A stretch of DNA of 64,000 bases. Origin: Subtercola frigoramans (GTDB taxonomy: Bacteria; Actinomycetota; Actinomycetes; Actinomycetales; Microbacteriaceae). The notes under the pieces are model-generated. The model was not told where the DNA came from, ran no database searches, and saw nothing but the letters and a program-made list of their open reading frames with translations. Each line of letters opens with the position of its first letter. Positions within the stretch are counted from its first letter, which is position 1. A program made the position numbers and the translations under genes. The stretch covers positions 1,550,001 through 1,614,000 of the forward strand of contig NZ_JAFBBU010000001.1 of the NCBI RefSeq assembly GCF_016907385.1. The letters are read 5' to 3'. Below are positions 1 through 8,711 of the stretch, piece after piece.

Positions 1-1
1 G

Positions 2-382
2 GTCCTGCAGGCGCACCTGAACGTGAACAGCACCGACCTCGAGGCGATGGAGCTCCTGATCGAGCGAGGCCCGCTGAGTCCCACCGAGTTGGCCCACGGC
101 CTCGGGATCAGCACTGCGGCGACGACGCTCGTCATCGATCGTCTCGAAAAGGTCGGTCACGTCGGCCGGGAGGCGCACCCCAGCGATCGCCGGAGCGTTC
201 GGGTGGTGCCGACGGTGGCGTCGGTCTCGGCGACCTTTGCGGCACTCCGACCACTGATCTTCGGGGTCGACGCCGTACTCGACGACTTCACGGTGCCAGA
301 ACGCGAGGCGATCGAGTTGTATCTCTCCAAGGTTGCCGGCGTCTACCGCGAGGTCATCCGCCAGTCCCACTCGTCCCAATAG
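2..382 (+). CDS. MarR-family transcriptional regulator, 5' end outside window
   Basis: Winged-helix DNA-binding regulator of the MarR type. The readable part runs from the recognition region (LSPTELAHGLGISTAATTLVIDRLEKVGHVGREAHPSDRRSVRV) into a C-terminal helix that normally forms the dimer interface. The family's 'D(P/S)DRR' wing motif is visible at HPSDRRSV. The reading frame is open to the first base of the window, and a GTG at 23 lies inside the conserved domain, so the true start is upstream. The 3' end overlaps the convergent FUSC gene by 29 bases. Ligand and target genes are unknown. The adjacent exporter-like FUSC gene is a natural candidate target, by position only. Confidence 0.85.
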   Translation, partial: VLQAHLNVNSTDLEAMELLIERGPLSPTELAHGLGISTAATTLVIDRLEKVGHVGREAHPSDRRSVRVVPTVASVSATFAALRPLIFGVDAVLDDFTVPEREAIELYLSKVAGVYREVIRQSHSSQ

Positions 383-1481
383 GGCCATCCGTCCCACCAC
401 GGCCAACCGCTGAGGGGCGCATGAGATTTCGTGATGCGAGCGCGACCGCGAGGCCCACGACGGTGCCGAGCAGGGTTTCGACGGCCCTGTCGGCGATGAG
501 CTGGTTCGGGTTCGCTGTGTGCGCGAGGCTCACCATCACCAACGCGAGCGGTGTGATGAACACAAGCGCGAGGCCGTAGTTCCGCATCACCAGCAGTTCC
601 GCGACGATCTGCAGGGCCACGACCAGCAGGATCACCCACAGGCCGCTGAGGTTGAGGGACAGGAGTGCCCACGCGACAGCCAAGCCGATTGTCGTGCCCA
701 GAACCCGTTGGGTGCCTTTGGCCAGCGAAATCGTCAGGTCTGACGCAACAAGGGGAACGACGGCGGTGAGAATCGCCCAGTAGGGATGCCCGATGCCAAG
801 CCCCGTCGAGATGGCGCCGGCGAGGCCCGCGGCAACCCCGAAACGACCGATCCGGACGATTCCGCGACGCGAGGCGAGTGTTGAGCGAATACGGCGCCAG
901 ATCGATGTCGGGGCAGGAATTTCCGCGCTCACCGTCGCATCCGCAGGATGTGTCGACGGAAGTCGGCGCCTGATCGCCCCGATCTGGCCGACCGCGACGG
1001 CGAACACCGCGGCGAGCAGACTGATTCCTGCTGCTACGGGCACCTCGCTCCAGCCGGATGGTATCGAGGCTACGGAGCAGAGCCCGAAGACGGCGAAGAG
1101 CGGCCCGGGCGGGGCCCAGCGGAACACCTCGGATGCCAGCGCGACCGCAGAGGCCCAGATCGCAGCGATCGCGACGATCACCCAGTCCTTCTCGGCCGTC
1201 GTCGCAACCAGTGCTCCGAGCACCACGGTGACCACAAGCACCCCGCCGGCCGTCGCCTGCATCTTCAGGCGCGCCACGGAGCCCGAGCCGCGCCCGTATA
1301 CGGAAGCGAAGGCGCCGAATGCTGCGTAGATCGACCACTGCATGTGGCCCGTTGCGTACAGCGCGACGAGAGGCACCAACACGGAGAACCCGACCCGCAG
1401 TGCACCGCGGTGTGCGCCGTTGTGGTCACCGAATCCGAAGACGGATGCCGTGTACGAACGGAAGGAATTCGGTTCGGACAT
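354..1481 (-). CDS. FUSC-family integral membrane protein (aromatic acid exporter-like)
   Basis: 375 residues with two hydrophobic blocks, each of several membrane spans (about 20-140 and 205-350), typical of the fusaric-acid-resistance/FUSC family. The motif around HPYWAILTAVVPLVA at the start of the second half is characteristic of these proteins. FUSC proteins are thought to act in efflux of aromatic or other small organic compounds; the substrate here is unknown. The ATG at 1481 lies exactly six bases downstream of a TAAAAT hexamer, suggesting a leaderless mRNA. The gene converges on and overlaps a MarR gene, and is divergent from the amidohydrolase at 1658. Confidence 0.85.
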   Translation of the reverse strand: MSEPNSFRSYTASVFGFGDHNGAHRGALRVGFSVLVPLVALYATGHMQWSIYAAFGAFASVYGRGSGSVARLKMQATAGGVLVVTVVLGALVATTAEKDWVIVAIAAIWASAVALASEVFRWAPPGPLFAVFGLCSVASIPSGWSEVPVAAGISLLAAVFAVAVGQIGAIRRRLPSTHPADATVSAEIPAPTSIWRRIRSTLASRRGIVRIGRFGVAAGLAGAISTGLGIGHPYWAILTAVVPLVASDLTISLAKGTQRVLGTTIGLAVAWALLSLNLSGLWVILLVVALQIVAELLVMRNYGLALVFITPLALVMVSLAHTANPNQLIADRAVETLLGTVVGLAVALASRNLMRPSAVGRGGTDGPIGTSGTGG

Positions 1482-1487
1482 GGCTTC

Positions 1488-1493
1488 ATTTTA
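1488..1493 (-). promoter_or_regulatory. -10 element (TAAAAT) of the FUSC gene
   Basis: TAAAAT read on the reverse strand, followed by six bases and then the ATG at 1481. Transcription would begin at or next to the start codon. No convincing -35 hexamer is seen. Confidence 0.5.
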
Positions 1494-1657
1494 TCCGCGC
1501 ACACGACCCGCACAGCCGGCTCCTGCGGGTCGGGCTCCGTTCAGTGACAACGCACGGCTGGCAACCGCCGCGCGTAACCTGTTGGACTTCTCCGATCGCT
1601 AGCGTGCGTGGAGTGGTTCGGTTGAGCCGCAACCGCGGCGAAGACACCCGGAGGATC

Positions 1658-3037
1658 ATGTTCGTACACGCCTTGACCGTGATGAATGCCATCATCATCC
1701 CGATGGCCGACGGCACCGAATGGTTCAGGGGCTGGATGACCGTCGACAGTGACGGGCGGATCAGCGGCCTCGGCGAGGGTGACGCACCGGCGAGCCAGAC
1801 CGGCGAGACCGTCGATGCCCACGGCTCGTTCGTCGCGCCCGGATTCGTCTCAGCGCACAGCCACATCTTCACCTCGGGAATGCGGGGGATGACTCCGGGA
1901 GAGAATCTCTACGGCTGGGTCGGAACGCAGTCGAGCTTCATCTCGGCCGCAGACGAAGACGACATCTATTGGTTCACGCTGCACGGCTGTCTCGACTTCA
2001 TCACCAACGGCATCACATCGGCCTACAACTTCACCGATTCCCGGGTGGTCGGCCGCTACGACCCCGCCACAGACCGCCGTGAGATCTTTTCGATCAGAAG
2101 TGAGCGTTACCTCCAGCGCCAGGTCGACGCTGCGCGCGATTCGGGGCTACGCACCGTGAACTCGATCCGTCTCGACAGCGAGTTCCAGCCCGCAGACCAG
2201 GCGTTCGGCGTATTCGCCGATGCTGTCGCCTACGTGCAGTCAGAAGTGCCACCAGCCCTCAACCTCGGCACGAGTGTCTTCGGTGCGGTGCAGTGGTCGG
2301 AGGCCGCCGGCGCGGCGCGCGACGAGGTGCGCGCAATGGATACCCACGGAATCGGGAACCAGGCCCATTTTCTCGAAACCAGCGAAGCGCTCGACCAGCA
2401 GCGCGAGAAGTTCGGCTGGTACGAAGACGCTGGAGCCCTCCGCGAGGGATTCCTGTTCGGGCACTTCGTGCACCCCGACGCCTACATGGCCAAGAAGGCG
2501 GCGAGTTCGGGCAGTGGAATGGTGTGGCAGCCGACCTCGAACGGTCGCCTGGGTTCAGGGATAGCCGACATCGTTCGCTATCGCGGGCTGGGCATGCCCA
2601 TCGGCGTCGGGCTCGACGACCAGTCCTGCACCGACATCAGCGACCCCTTCCAGAACATGCGAATCGGTATGTACACCCAGCGTGCCCTGCACCAGGATGC
2701 CTCGATCATCATGCCGCGCGACATGATGCGACTCCACACCCTCGGTTCGGCGGAAGCGTTGGGGGTCGCCGATCGCATCGGCAGCCTCGAGGTCGGCAAG
2801 TTCGCCGATTTTGTGGTGGTGAACCCCTCGAATCCCGACACGGGGCCAGTGTGGGACGTGTACGCGAGTTATGCGTTCGCCTGTGGGCTCCGCAACCTCG
2901 AACGTGTGTACATCGGCGGAAGGCTGGCTTCTGAGAGTGGCCGAGCCGTGCATCCTGCAGCCGACCGCGTGTCAGACGAGCTGCACGGCAGAGTTCGCGA
3001 TGCGGCGGCGAAGACGGGCCTCAGACTCGCCTGGTGA
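1658..3037 (+). CDS. Amidohydrolase-superfamily protein (metal-dependent, TRZ/ATZ-like)
   Basis: 459 residues. The first metal-binding motif is APGFVSAHSHIF (HxH near residue 67). Later metal or catalytic positions fit QAHFLET, FLFGHFVHPD and GVGLDDQSCTD. The C-terminus has the beta-sandwich 'GSLEVGKFADFVVVNPSNP' typical of amidohydrolases acting on ring amines or amides (ATZ/TRZ, SAH deaminase, guanine deaminase relatives). The substrate cannot be assigned. An open frame extends upstream to 1319, but that part overlaps the FUSC gene and is not conserved-looking; GGAGG ends three bases before the ATG at 1658. A second possible ATG is at 1682. TAGCGT at 1600-1605 may be its -10, leaving a leader of about 45 bases. 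Confidence 0.85.
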   Translation: MFVHALTVMNAIIIPMADGTEWFRGWMTVDSDGRISGLGEGDAPASQTGETVDAHGSFVAPGFVSAHSHIFTSGMRGMTPGENLYGWVGTQSSFISAADEDDIYWFTLHGCLDFITNGITSAYNFTDSRVVGRYDPATDRREIFSIRSERYLQRQVDAARDSGLRTVNSIRLDSEFQPADQAFGVFADAVAYVQSEVPPALNLGTSVFGAVQWSEAAGAARDEVRAMDTHGIGNQAHFLETSEALDQQREKFGWYEDAGALREGFLFGHFVHPDAYMAKKAASSGSGMVWQPTSNGRLGSGIADIVRYRGLGMPIGVGLDDQSCTDISDPFQNMRIGMYTQRALHQDASIIMPRDMMRLHTLGSAEALGVADRIGSLEVGKFADFVVVNPSNPDTGPVWDVYASYAFACGLRNLERVYIGGRLASESGRAVHPAADRVSDELHGRVRDAAAKTGLRLAW

Positions 3038-3081
3038 CCGCAGGGTGAGCGTGGACGGCCTTCGCAGCTCAGACCAGCCGA

Positions 3082-4278
3082 CTACTCGGCCTGGCATGCC
3101 CCAGAACTGACAGGGTCGGATGCTGTGACCTGGGCCAGCACGGGCTGGATCTGGTTTAGCGTGAGGGCGTAGCCGGTTTCTGCGTCGGTGGTCGATCGTG
3201 CGAAGACCACACCGACGACGGCCCCGTCGGTGTTGAAGAGCGGGCCGCCGGAATTGCCGGGGAGAACGGTGGTGCGAAGCGAATAGATCTCGCGAGTAAC
3301 CGAGGTCTGGCCGTAGATATCAAGGCCCGTGGCCTGCACCACCTGCCTCACGCGGGCCGTGACCGCCTGGTAGGGGCCATTCTCGGGGTAGCCGGCGACC
3401 ACGGCGGAGTCGGAGGCAGCGAGTTCGGTACCGAGGACAAGGGGGGCCGCGGGGAGGTCACTGACTTCGAGCACAGCGAGGTCGCTCTCGGGGTCGAAGA
3501 CGACGAGCTGGGCGGGAAGCAGGGTGTTCGACGCGCTGGTCTGAACGTAGATGTCGGAGCCGCCCGCCACGACGTGCGCGTTCGTGATGATGCGGTTGTC
3601 GGCGACGACCCAGCCGCTGCCCTCGGAATCGGTGTTGCAGTTGGGTGCAGAGGTGAGCACCTTCACCACACTGGCTGACGCCGTGTCGACAGCGTTCGGC
3701 ACGCTGGTATCGGGAGCCTGCGCCCCGGCGATGATCTCTGCACCATTCGAGAAGACCGTCGGGAACCCGGCGCTGCCGAGGGCACTGTCGAGGGTTCCGA
3801 GAGCCGTTGTCGCCGGCACGGGGGCCAGCCGGTTGAGAGTCTGCACGATCGCCGAGGAATTGACCATCTGCGTGGCCTGGAGCTGGCCCGTCGACAGCAG
3901 GAATCCGCCCGCAAGCCAGACGACGATCGCCCAGGCGAGCAATCCCATGGCGGCGCCGACCAGGGAGTCGATGCCCCGGGCGATCCTGAGCCGACCGATG
4001 GTGCGGCGCAACAGAACGGCGACGGCGCCGAAGATCGAGGAGGCGATCACGATGCAGAGCACGAAGACGACGCCGGCGACGATGGAACGCTGCAGGGAGC
4101 TTGTCCAGCCGTAGCCGACGAGCGCTGTCACCACGAGGGGCGAGACGATCGTTGCTGCCCAGGCGCCCACGGCGATGCCGAGCAGCGAAGCGGCCGTGAC
4201 GACAGCGCCACGCCCCCAGCCGGCGGCGACAGCCACCACAGCGGCGACAATGAGCACAATATCGACAGCGAGTTCCAT
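3082..4278 (-). CDS. MarP-like membrane serine protease (CvpA domain + trypsin-like protease)
   Basis: 398 residues. Residues 1-135 contain four hydrophobic segments of the CvpA/colicin V production type; residues 195-390 are a trypsin/HtrA-like protease exposed outside the membrane. The catalytic triad is readable: His235 in ITNAHVVAGG, Asp266 in DPESDLAVL, Ser343 in LPGNSGGPLF. The architecture is that of mycobacterial MarP, a periplasmic protease needed for acid and oxidative stress survival that processes a peptidoglycan hydrolase. Two cysteines (Cys214 and one near the C-terminus) could form a disulfide as in MarP. The ATG at 4278 leads directly into the first membrane span. It converges with the amidohydrolase and is divergent from ppc. 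Confidence 0.9.
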   Translation of the reverse strand: MELAVDIVLIVAAVVAVAAGWGRGAVVTAASLLGIAVGAWAATIVSPLVVTALVGYGWTSSLQRSIVAGVVFVLCIVIASSIFGAVAVLLRRTIGRLRIARGIDSLVGAAMGLLAWAIVVWLAGGFLLSTGQLQATQMVNSSAIVQTLNRLAPVPATTALGTLDSALGSAGFPTVFSNGAEIIAGAQAPDTSVPNAVDTASASVVKVLTSAPNCNTDSEGSGWVVADNRIITNAHVVAGGSDIYVQTSASNTLLPAQLVVFDPESDLAVLEVSDLPAAPLVLGTELAASDSAVVAGYPENGPYQAVTARVRQVVQATGLDIYGQTSVTREIYSLRTTVLPGNSGGPLFNTDGAVVGVVFARSTTDAETGYALTLNQIQPVLAQVTASDPVSSGACQAE

Positions 4279-4392
4279 AGGCTTCCAATCTGGTCGAAGA
4301 AGCTGGGGGATAGCTGCGCGCAGTGTTCCCGCGGGCCTGGCCCACGAGACACGTTCGAAACCTCTCGTAACGTGTTGTCAATCTGTTCGCGC

Positions 4393-4398
4393 TAGCGT
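4393..4398 (+). promoter_or_regulatory. -10 element (TAGCGT) of ppc
   Basis: TAGCGT followed by six bases and the GTG start at 4405. There is no Shine-Dalgarno sequence, so ppc is probably leaderless. Confidence 0.5.
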
Positions 4399-4404
4399 AT
4401 TGCG

Positions 4405-7077
4405 GTGACCACTATCGAAGACAGCACTGCTTCACCTCGCAAGGAGCCCACCCGCAAGGATATTCGCGACGAGGTGAACGAAGACCTCCGGGGCGACGTT
4501 CGGCTTCTCGGCAGCCTCTTGGGCCGGGTGCTCACCGAATCGGGCAGCTCGGAACTGCTCGCCGACGTCGAGAAACTCCGTGCATTGACGATCGAGGCCT
4601 ACGAGAACGACGACTCCGAAGCGATCGAAGCAGCTGAGGAGCTCGTCGATTCGTTCTCCCCGACCCGGGCAGAGCAGGTGGCGAGGGCCTTCACCTGCTA
4701 TTTCCACCTCAGCAACCTCGCCGAGGAACACCACCGCGTGCGTGTGCTTCGTGCGCGCGACGCGGCAGGCGGAGCCGTCACGACCGACTCCCTCCCGGCG
4801 GCGATCGAGCAGCTGGTAGACGAAGTCGGGGCCGACGAGGCATCGAGACGCCTGCGCGAACTGCGTTTTCACCCTGTGCTCACCGCGCATCCGACGGAGG
4901 CCCGACGCAGGGCCGTGGCTTCGGGCATCCGGAGAATCAGCGAACTGCTCTCCGAACGCGACGCCACCAGCGCAGGTACCCTCTCTGGAGCGGAGAACGA
5001 TCGCCGGCTCCTCGAGGAGATCGACGTGCTGTGGCGCACCTCGCCGCTGCGCACCACACGCCCGACGCCCCTCGATGAGGTGCGGACCGCCATGAACATC
5101 TTCGACCAGACCCTGTTCGAGGTGGTTCCCAAGGTGTACCGGATGCTCGACGACTGGCTGCTCGCAGGCGATGCCGGTGCCCGGCCGACCGAAGCGCCCG
5201 CGTTCTTCCGACTCGGCAGCTGGATCGCGGCAGACCGCGATGGCAACCCATTTGTCACCGCTTCGGTCACGAAAGCGGCTGCTGCGATCGCCTCCGAACA
5301 CATCCTGCTCGGCCTCGAGCGCGCAGCCACGCGAATCGGGCGCACCCTCACGCTCGATTCGGCCGACACTCCCGCCGACGCCGGGCTCAAGGCCCTGTGG
5401 GCGAGCCAACGGGCGTTCGCCGGTGAGGTGACGGCGCAGGTGGGTACCAGGGCTCCGAACGAGCCACATCGGCGGGTGCTTCTGGTCGTCGCAGCCCGCA
5501 TCGCGGCCACGCGCCTGAGAAATGCCGATCTCGCCTATGCCAAGCCAGACGAACTGCTCAGTGACCTTCGGGTGATCCAGGCTTCGCTTCGGGCCGCTGG
5601 CGCGCACCGAAGCGCGAACGGCGAATTGCAGAACCTCCTCTGGCAGGTCGAGACCTTCGGCTTCCATCTCGCTGAACTCGAGGTGCGGCAGCATTCCAAG
5701 GTGCATCGACAGGCACTCGCAGAGGTGGCGGCCGGTGGTGAGCTCAGCGAGATGACCAACGAGGTGCTCGATGTCTATCGCACGATCTCCTTCCTCCAGG
5801 CCCGATACGGCCTGAACGCGTCGCGTCGCTACATCGTCTCGTTCACGCAGTCCTCTGCCGACATTGCGAACGTCTACGCGCTGGCCGAGGCAGCGCTCGG
5901 CTCTGCAGACGCCGCACCGACCCTCGACGCCATCCCGCTCTTCGAGACCTTCGACGACCTGCAGGCCAGCACGACGATCCTCGCCGAGATGATCCAACTG
6001 CCCGCCGTGCAGGCACGTCTCGCCCAGACCGGTCGCCGCCTGGAGGTGATGCTCGGCTACTCCGATTCATCGAAGGATGTGGGCCCGGTCTCGGCGACAC
6101 TGGCTCTCTACTCCGCCCAGGAGAAGATCGCACAGTGGGCTCGCGACAACGAGATCGAGCTCACCCTCTTCCACGGGCGCGGCGGCGCGCTGGGGCGCGG
6201 CGGAGGGCCGGCCAACGAGGCCGTGATGGCGCAGCCTCCGGGATCTGTGGAGGGACGGTTCAAGCTCACGGAGCAGGGCGAGGTGATCTTCGCCCAGTAC
6301 GGCGACAAGACGATTGCCGCCCGGCACATCGAGCAGATGGCGGCAGCAACCCTGCTCGCCTCGAGCCCGACGAATGAGAAGTCGAACGCCGACGCCACTG
6401 CGGATTTCAGTGATGTCGCTGCAACGATGGACGTGCGATCGCGGGAGCGCTTCTACGAACTGATCAGGAGCGAGGGCTTTCCCCAGTGGTTCGCCCAGGT
6501 CACGCCTCTCGAAGAAGTGGGTCTGCTGGCTCTGGGTTCGAGGCCCGCCCGGCGCGGTCTCTCTGTGGAGTCTCTCGAGGACCTGCGAGCCATCCCCTGG
6601 GTCTTCTCCTGGACCCAGGCCCGCATCAACCTGACGGGCTGGTTCGGGCTGGGTTCGGCCCTGGCAGCCGTTGGGGATCTCGACGTCCTGCGCGATGCCT
6701 ACGCTCGCTGGCCCCTGTTCACCGCGATGATCAACAACGTCGAGATGTCACTGGCCAAGACCGATGACAGGCTGGCGAAACGGTACCTGGCGCTCGGCGA
6801 CCGCGATGACCTTGCGGCCCTCGTGCTCGAAGAGATGCGACTGACCCGGGAATGGGTGGGTCTCACGACCGGCAACGCCGAGGTGCTCGAGACGCGCCCT
6901 GTGCTGAGACGCGCAGTGCGACTCCGCAGCCCCTATGTCGACGCGCTGTCGCTCTTGCAGCTTCGTGCGCTCAGGGAGGTCAGGGCATCCGGTAGTTCCG
7001 ACCCTCTCGACGAACCGCACCAGCTGCTGTTGCTGGCTGTCAATGGAGTCGCCGCCGGACTGCAGAACACGGGGTGA
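4405..7077 (+). CDS. ppc: Phosphoenolpyruvate carboxylase
   Basis: 890 residues. It carboxylates phosphoenolpyruvate with bicarbonate to oxaloacetate, refilling the citric acid cycle; cytoplasmic homotetramer. Both signature regions are present: the catalytic histidine motif FHPVLTAHPTEARRR near residue 155, and the glycine-rich FHGRGGALGRGGGPA followed by PPGSVEGRFKLTEQGEVI near residue 590, with LGYSDSSKDVGPVSA just before. The C-terminus ends with the usual '...NGVAAGLQNTG', where the terminal NTG is conserved in the family. GTG start without a ribosome binding site, six bases after TAGCGT. Length is normal for the family. Confidence 0.97.
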   Translation: MTTIEDSTASPRKEPTRKDIRDEVNEDLRGDVRLLGSLLGRVLTESGSSELLADVEKLRALTIEAYENDDSEAIEAAEELVDSFSPTRAEQVARAFTCYFHLSNLAEEHHRVRVLRARDAAGGAVTTDSLPAAIEQLVDEVGADEASRRLRELRFHPVLTAHPTEARRRAVASGIRRISELLSERDATSAGTLSGAENDRRLLEEIDVLWRTSPLRTTRPTPLDEVRTAMNIFDQTLFEVVPKVYRMLDDWLLAGDAGARPTEAPAFFRLGSWIAADRDGNPFVTASVTKAAAAIASEHILLGLERAATRIGRTLTLDSADTPADAGLKALWASQRAFAGEVTAQVGTRAPNEPHRRVLLVVAARIAATRLRNADLAYAKPDELLSDLRVIQASLRAAGAHRSANGELQNLLWQVETFGFHLAELEVRQHSKVHRQALAEVAAGGELSEMTNEVLDVYRTISFLQARYGLNASRRYIVSFTQSSADIANVYALAEAALGSADAAPTLDAIPLFETFDDLQASTTILAEMIQLPAVQARLAQTGRRLEVMLGYSDSSKDVGPVSATLALYSAQEKIAQWARDNEIELTLFHGRGGALGRGGGPANEAVMAQPPGSVEGRFKLTEQGEVIFAQYGDKTIAARHIEQMAAATLLASSPTNEKSNADATADFSDVAATMDVRSRERFYELIRSEGFPQWFAQVTPLEEVGLLALGSRPARRGLSVESLEDLRAIPWVFSWTQARINLTGWFGLGSALAAVGDLDVLRDAYARWPLFTAMINNVEMSLAKTDDRLAKRYLALGDRDDLAALVLEEMRLTREWVGLTTGNAEVLETRPVLRRAVRLRSPYVDALSLLQLRALREVRASGSSDPLDEPHQLLLLAVNGVAAGLQNTG

Positions 7078-7092
7078 GGCCGGCGGGCGCGG

Positions 7093-7425
7093 TCAGGCCG
7101 TCGACTTCGGCAGGGGGGTCGACGGCTCGCCGGGTTCTTCGATGAAGGTGAGCCCTGCCCCGCTGTTCGCTGAGGCCGTCATGGCAGTGATCCAGTCACG
7201 GTTGATGGTGGGCACCCTGCTCCCGCTGAAGCGGAAGTACAACGGCACCGACGAGTCGAGCCAGATGCTGCTCCGGCCGTCACCGACGGAGGGGTCGTCC
7301 TTCCACGAGAAGAAAAAGCTCTCGCGGCGGCGGAGTTTGGCGCCGATGACGATCTGCAGGTGGGTGAGGACCCGGTCGTCGAATTCGATTTCGGTGCCGG
7401 CGTCTCCGTAGACCAGTTTTCCCAT
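7093..7425 (-). CDS. Small conserved protein of Microbacteriaceae type ('MGKLVYGD' family)
   Basis: 110 residues starting MGKLVYGDAGTEIEFDDRVLTHLQIVIGAKLRRRESFFFSW. This type of small soluble protein is found repeatedly in Micrococcales genomes and is sometimes mislabelled as ATP-dependent DNA ligase; no catalytic motif is visible and I do not know its function. The middle SSIWLDSSVPLYFRFSGSR suggests a compact beta-rich fold. AAGGAG lies four bases before the ATG, so unlike many neighbours this gene has a ribosome binding site. It converges on ppc with 15 bases between stops. Confidence 0.8.
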   Translation of the reverse strand: MGKLVYGDAGTEIEFDDRVLTHLQIVIGAKLRRRESFFFSWKDDPSVGDGRSSIWLDSSVPLYFRFSGSRVPTINRDWITAMTASANSGAGLTFIEEPGEPSTPLPKSTA

Positions 7426-7481
7426 GAGTCTCCTTCGCTACGCGAGCCAGCCTACGGTGTCGATTCGCCGACGCAGAAAAG

Positions 7482-7526
7482 GTGGTCTGGTTTCGCAACT
7501 ACCCGATTGCCGCGAAACCAGACCAC
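7482..7526. repeat. Perfect 15-bp inverted repeat with 15-base loop
   Basis: The arm GTGGTCTGGTTTCGC at 7482-7496 is exactly the reverse complement of 7512-7526, with 15 bases between. It lies upstream of the 'MGKLVYGD' gene and about 325 bases before nrtR. No T tract follows on either strand, so it is either a protein-binding palindrome or an mRNA hairpin. The rest of 7426-7760 shows no gene I can support. Confidence 0.7.
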
Positions 7527-7763
7527 AGGATTCCCGAAGAACGACAGCGTCAGAACTCGCATGCCGACTGGTCGGGAACTCCGACGAACGTGGCCTTCGT
7601 GGGGGGAGAGGCCACCGCGTCATAGATGAACTATGGCCCGGTTCTGTGCCGCAGACAAGTGGGATATTGGGCCTTGACGGAGGCTGGCGCGTCGCCTATT
7701 CTCGCCCGTTCACGGCGGCAAGAACAGGCCGGAGAAGTCGATCGTGCTCCCATACGAACGGGT

Positions 7764-7819
7764 TTGAACTGGTCTGACGTGGTCTGCGCGGGCAGTCGAA
7801 TGCGCTATCATCAGTTCAA
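7764..7819 (+). promoter_or_regulatory. nrtR promoter region with TTGAACTG/CAGTTCAA inverted half-sites
   Basis: TTGAACTG at 7764-7771 and its exact reverse complement CAGTTCAA at 7812-7819 flank a good -10 hexamer, TATCAT at 7806-7811. A further TTCAA follows at 7824-7828. The right half-site would sit on the transcription start, a position suited to autorepression by the adjacent NrtR. The assignment to NrtR is inference. Confidence 0.4.
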
Positions 7820-7851
7820 GTCATTTCAACCTTTACTCGAATCGATGCCCG

Positions 7852-8595
7852 ATGACAGCCAGTGAAGCAGCGCACGCGCCCAGTGTTGCCTCGTTGCCGC
7901 GGCCTGAATCGTCACGCACTGACGAAGTGGTTCTCGCTGTCTCCACCGTGATCTTCGCGCTGCGGGCAAGTGAGGCAGGCGCACCGGCCACGCTGTGGTT
8001 GCCTGTCGTCCGCAGGATCCGTGAGCCGTTCCACGGGCTCTGGGCCCTGCCGGGTGGTCCCGTGCAGGCGTCTGAGAGCCTGGCAGAGTCGGCCGGCCGA
8101 AATCTCCACGAGACCACGAGTCTCGCCCCCCAATACCTCGAGCAGCTCTACGCCTTCGGAACCGTCGACCGGTCGCCGGGGCAACGCGTCGTCTCGATCG
8201 TGTATTGGGCGTTGGTCAGGCCAGACGAAGCGGAGCGAGCGATGGAAGGCGAGAACGTCAGGTGGTACCCCGCCGACGACCTGCCTGAGCTGGCTTTCGA
8301 CCACAACACCATCGTCGAGTACGCCCTCTGGCGGCTGAGAACCAAGATGGAGTACAGCCAGATCGCCCATGCCTTCCTGGGTGAGCGGTTCACACTCGCC
8401 CAGCTGCGCGAGGTGTACGAGGCCGTTCTGCGAAGACCGCTCGACCCCGCCAACTTCCGGCGCCAGGTGGAGTCGACCAAGTCCATCGTCGCCACTGACG
8501 AACGCTTGTCTGGGGGTCGCCACCGACCCCCGCGTCTCTACAAGTACAACGAGTCGGTCGGGCTGGTGGACAACGGCCCGCTTCCCGGTCTCTAG
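7852..8595 (+). CDS. nrtR: NrtR-type transcriptional regulator (degenerate Nudix domain + winged helix)
   Basis: 247 residues. Residues 25-165 are a Nudix fold. The Nudix box reads GGPVQASESLAESAGRNLHETTSL, in which the canonical R-E pair and double Glu are altered (RNLHETT), so hydrolysis is unlikely while ADP-ribose-type ligand binding may remain. Residues 170-235 form the winged helix typical of NrtR (YSQIAHAFLGERFTLAQLREVYEAVLRRPLDPANFRRQVESTKSIV...RPPRLYKYN). NrtR proteins repress NAD synthesis or salvage genes and respond to ADP-ribose. The location directly before nadA-nadB-nadC fits that role. The ATG at 7852 is preceded by a promoter with TATCAT. Confidence 0.88.
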   Translation: MTASEAAHAPSVASLPRPESSRTDEVVLAVSTVIFALRASEAGAPATLWLPVVRRIREPFHGLWALPGGPVQASESLAESAGRNLHETTSLAPQYLEQLYAFGTVDRSPGQRVVSIVYWALVRPDEAERAMEGENVRWYPADDLPELAFDHNTIVEYALWRLRTKMEYSQIAHAFLGERFTLAQLREVYEAVLRRPLDPANFRRQVESTKSIVATDERLSGGRHRPPRLYKYNESVGLVDNGPLPGL

Positions 8596-8711
8596 TCGGG
8601 CCAGACGCCGAACCCCTACTCCGAACCCCACTGCCGACTCTGGCTGCCTCCAGCGATACCCCCCTACCGACCACTTCGAATCCCCGTTCTGACACTCCCG
8701 AGGAGCGCCGC

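Noticed and set aside
343..1338. 331-codon reverse frame overlapping the FUSC gene
   Set aside because: Out-of-frame shadow of FUSC; low-complexity Arg/Gly/Asp composition and no membrane pattern.
4432..5997. 521-codon open frame antisense to ppc
   Set aside because: It mirrors the codon pattern of ppc; the translation is Arg/Gly/His-rich with no domain, and ppc is certain.
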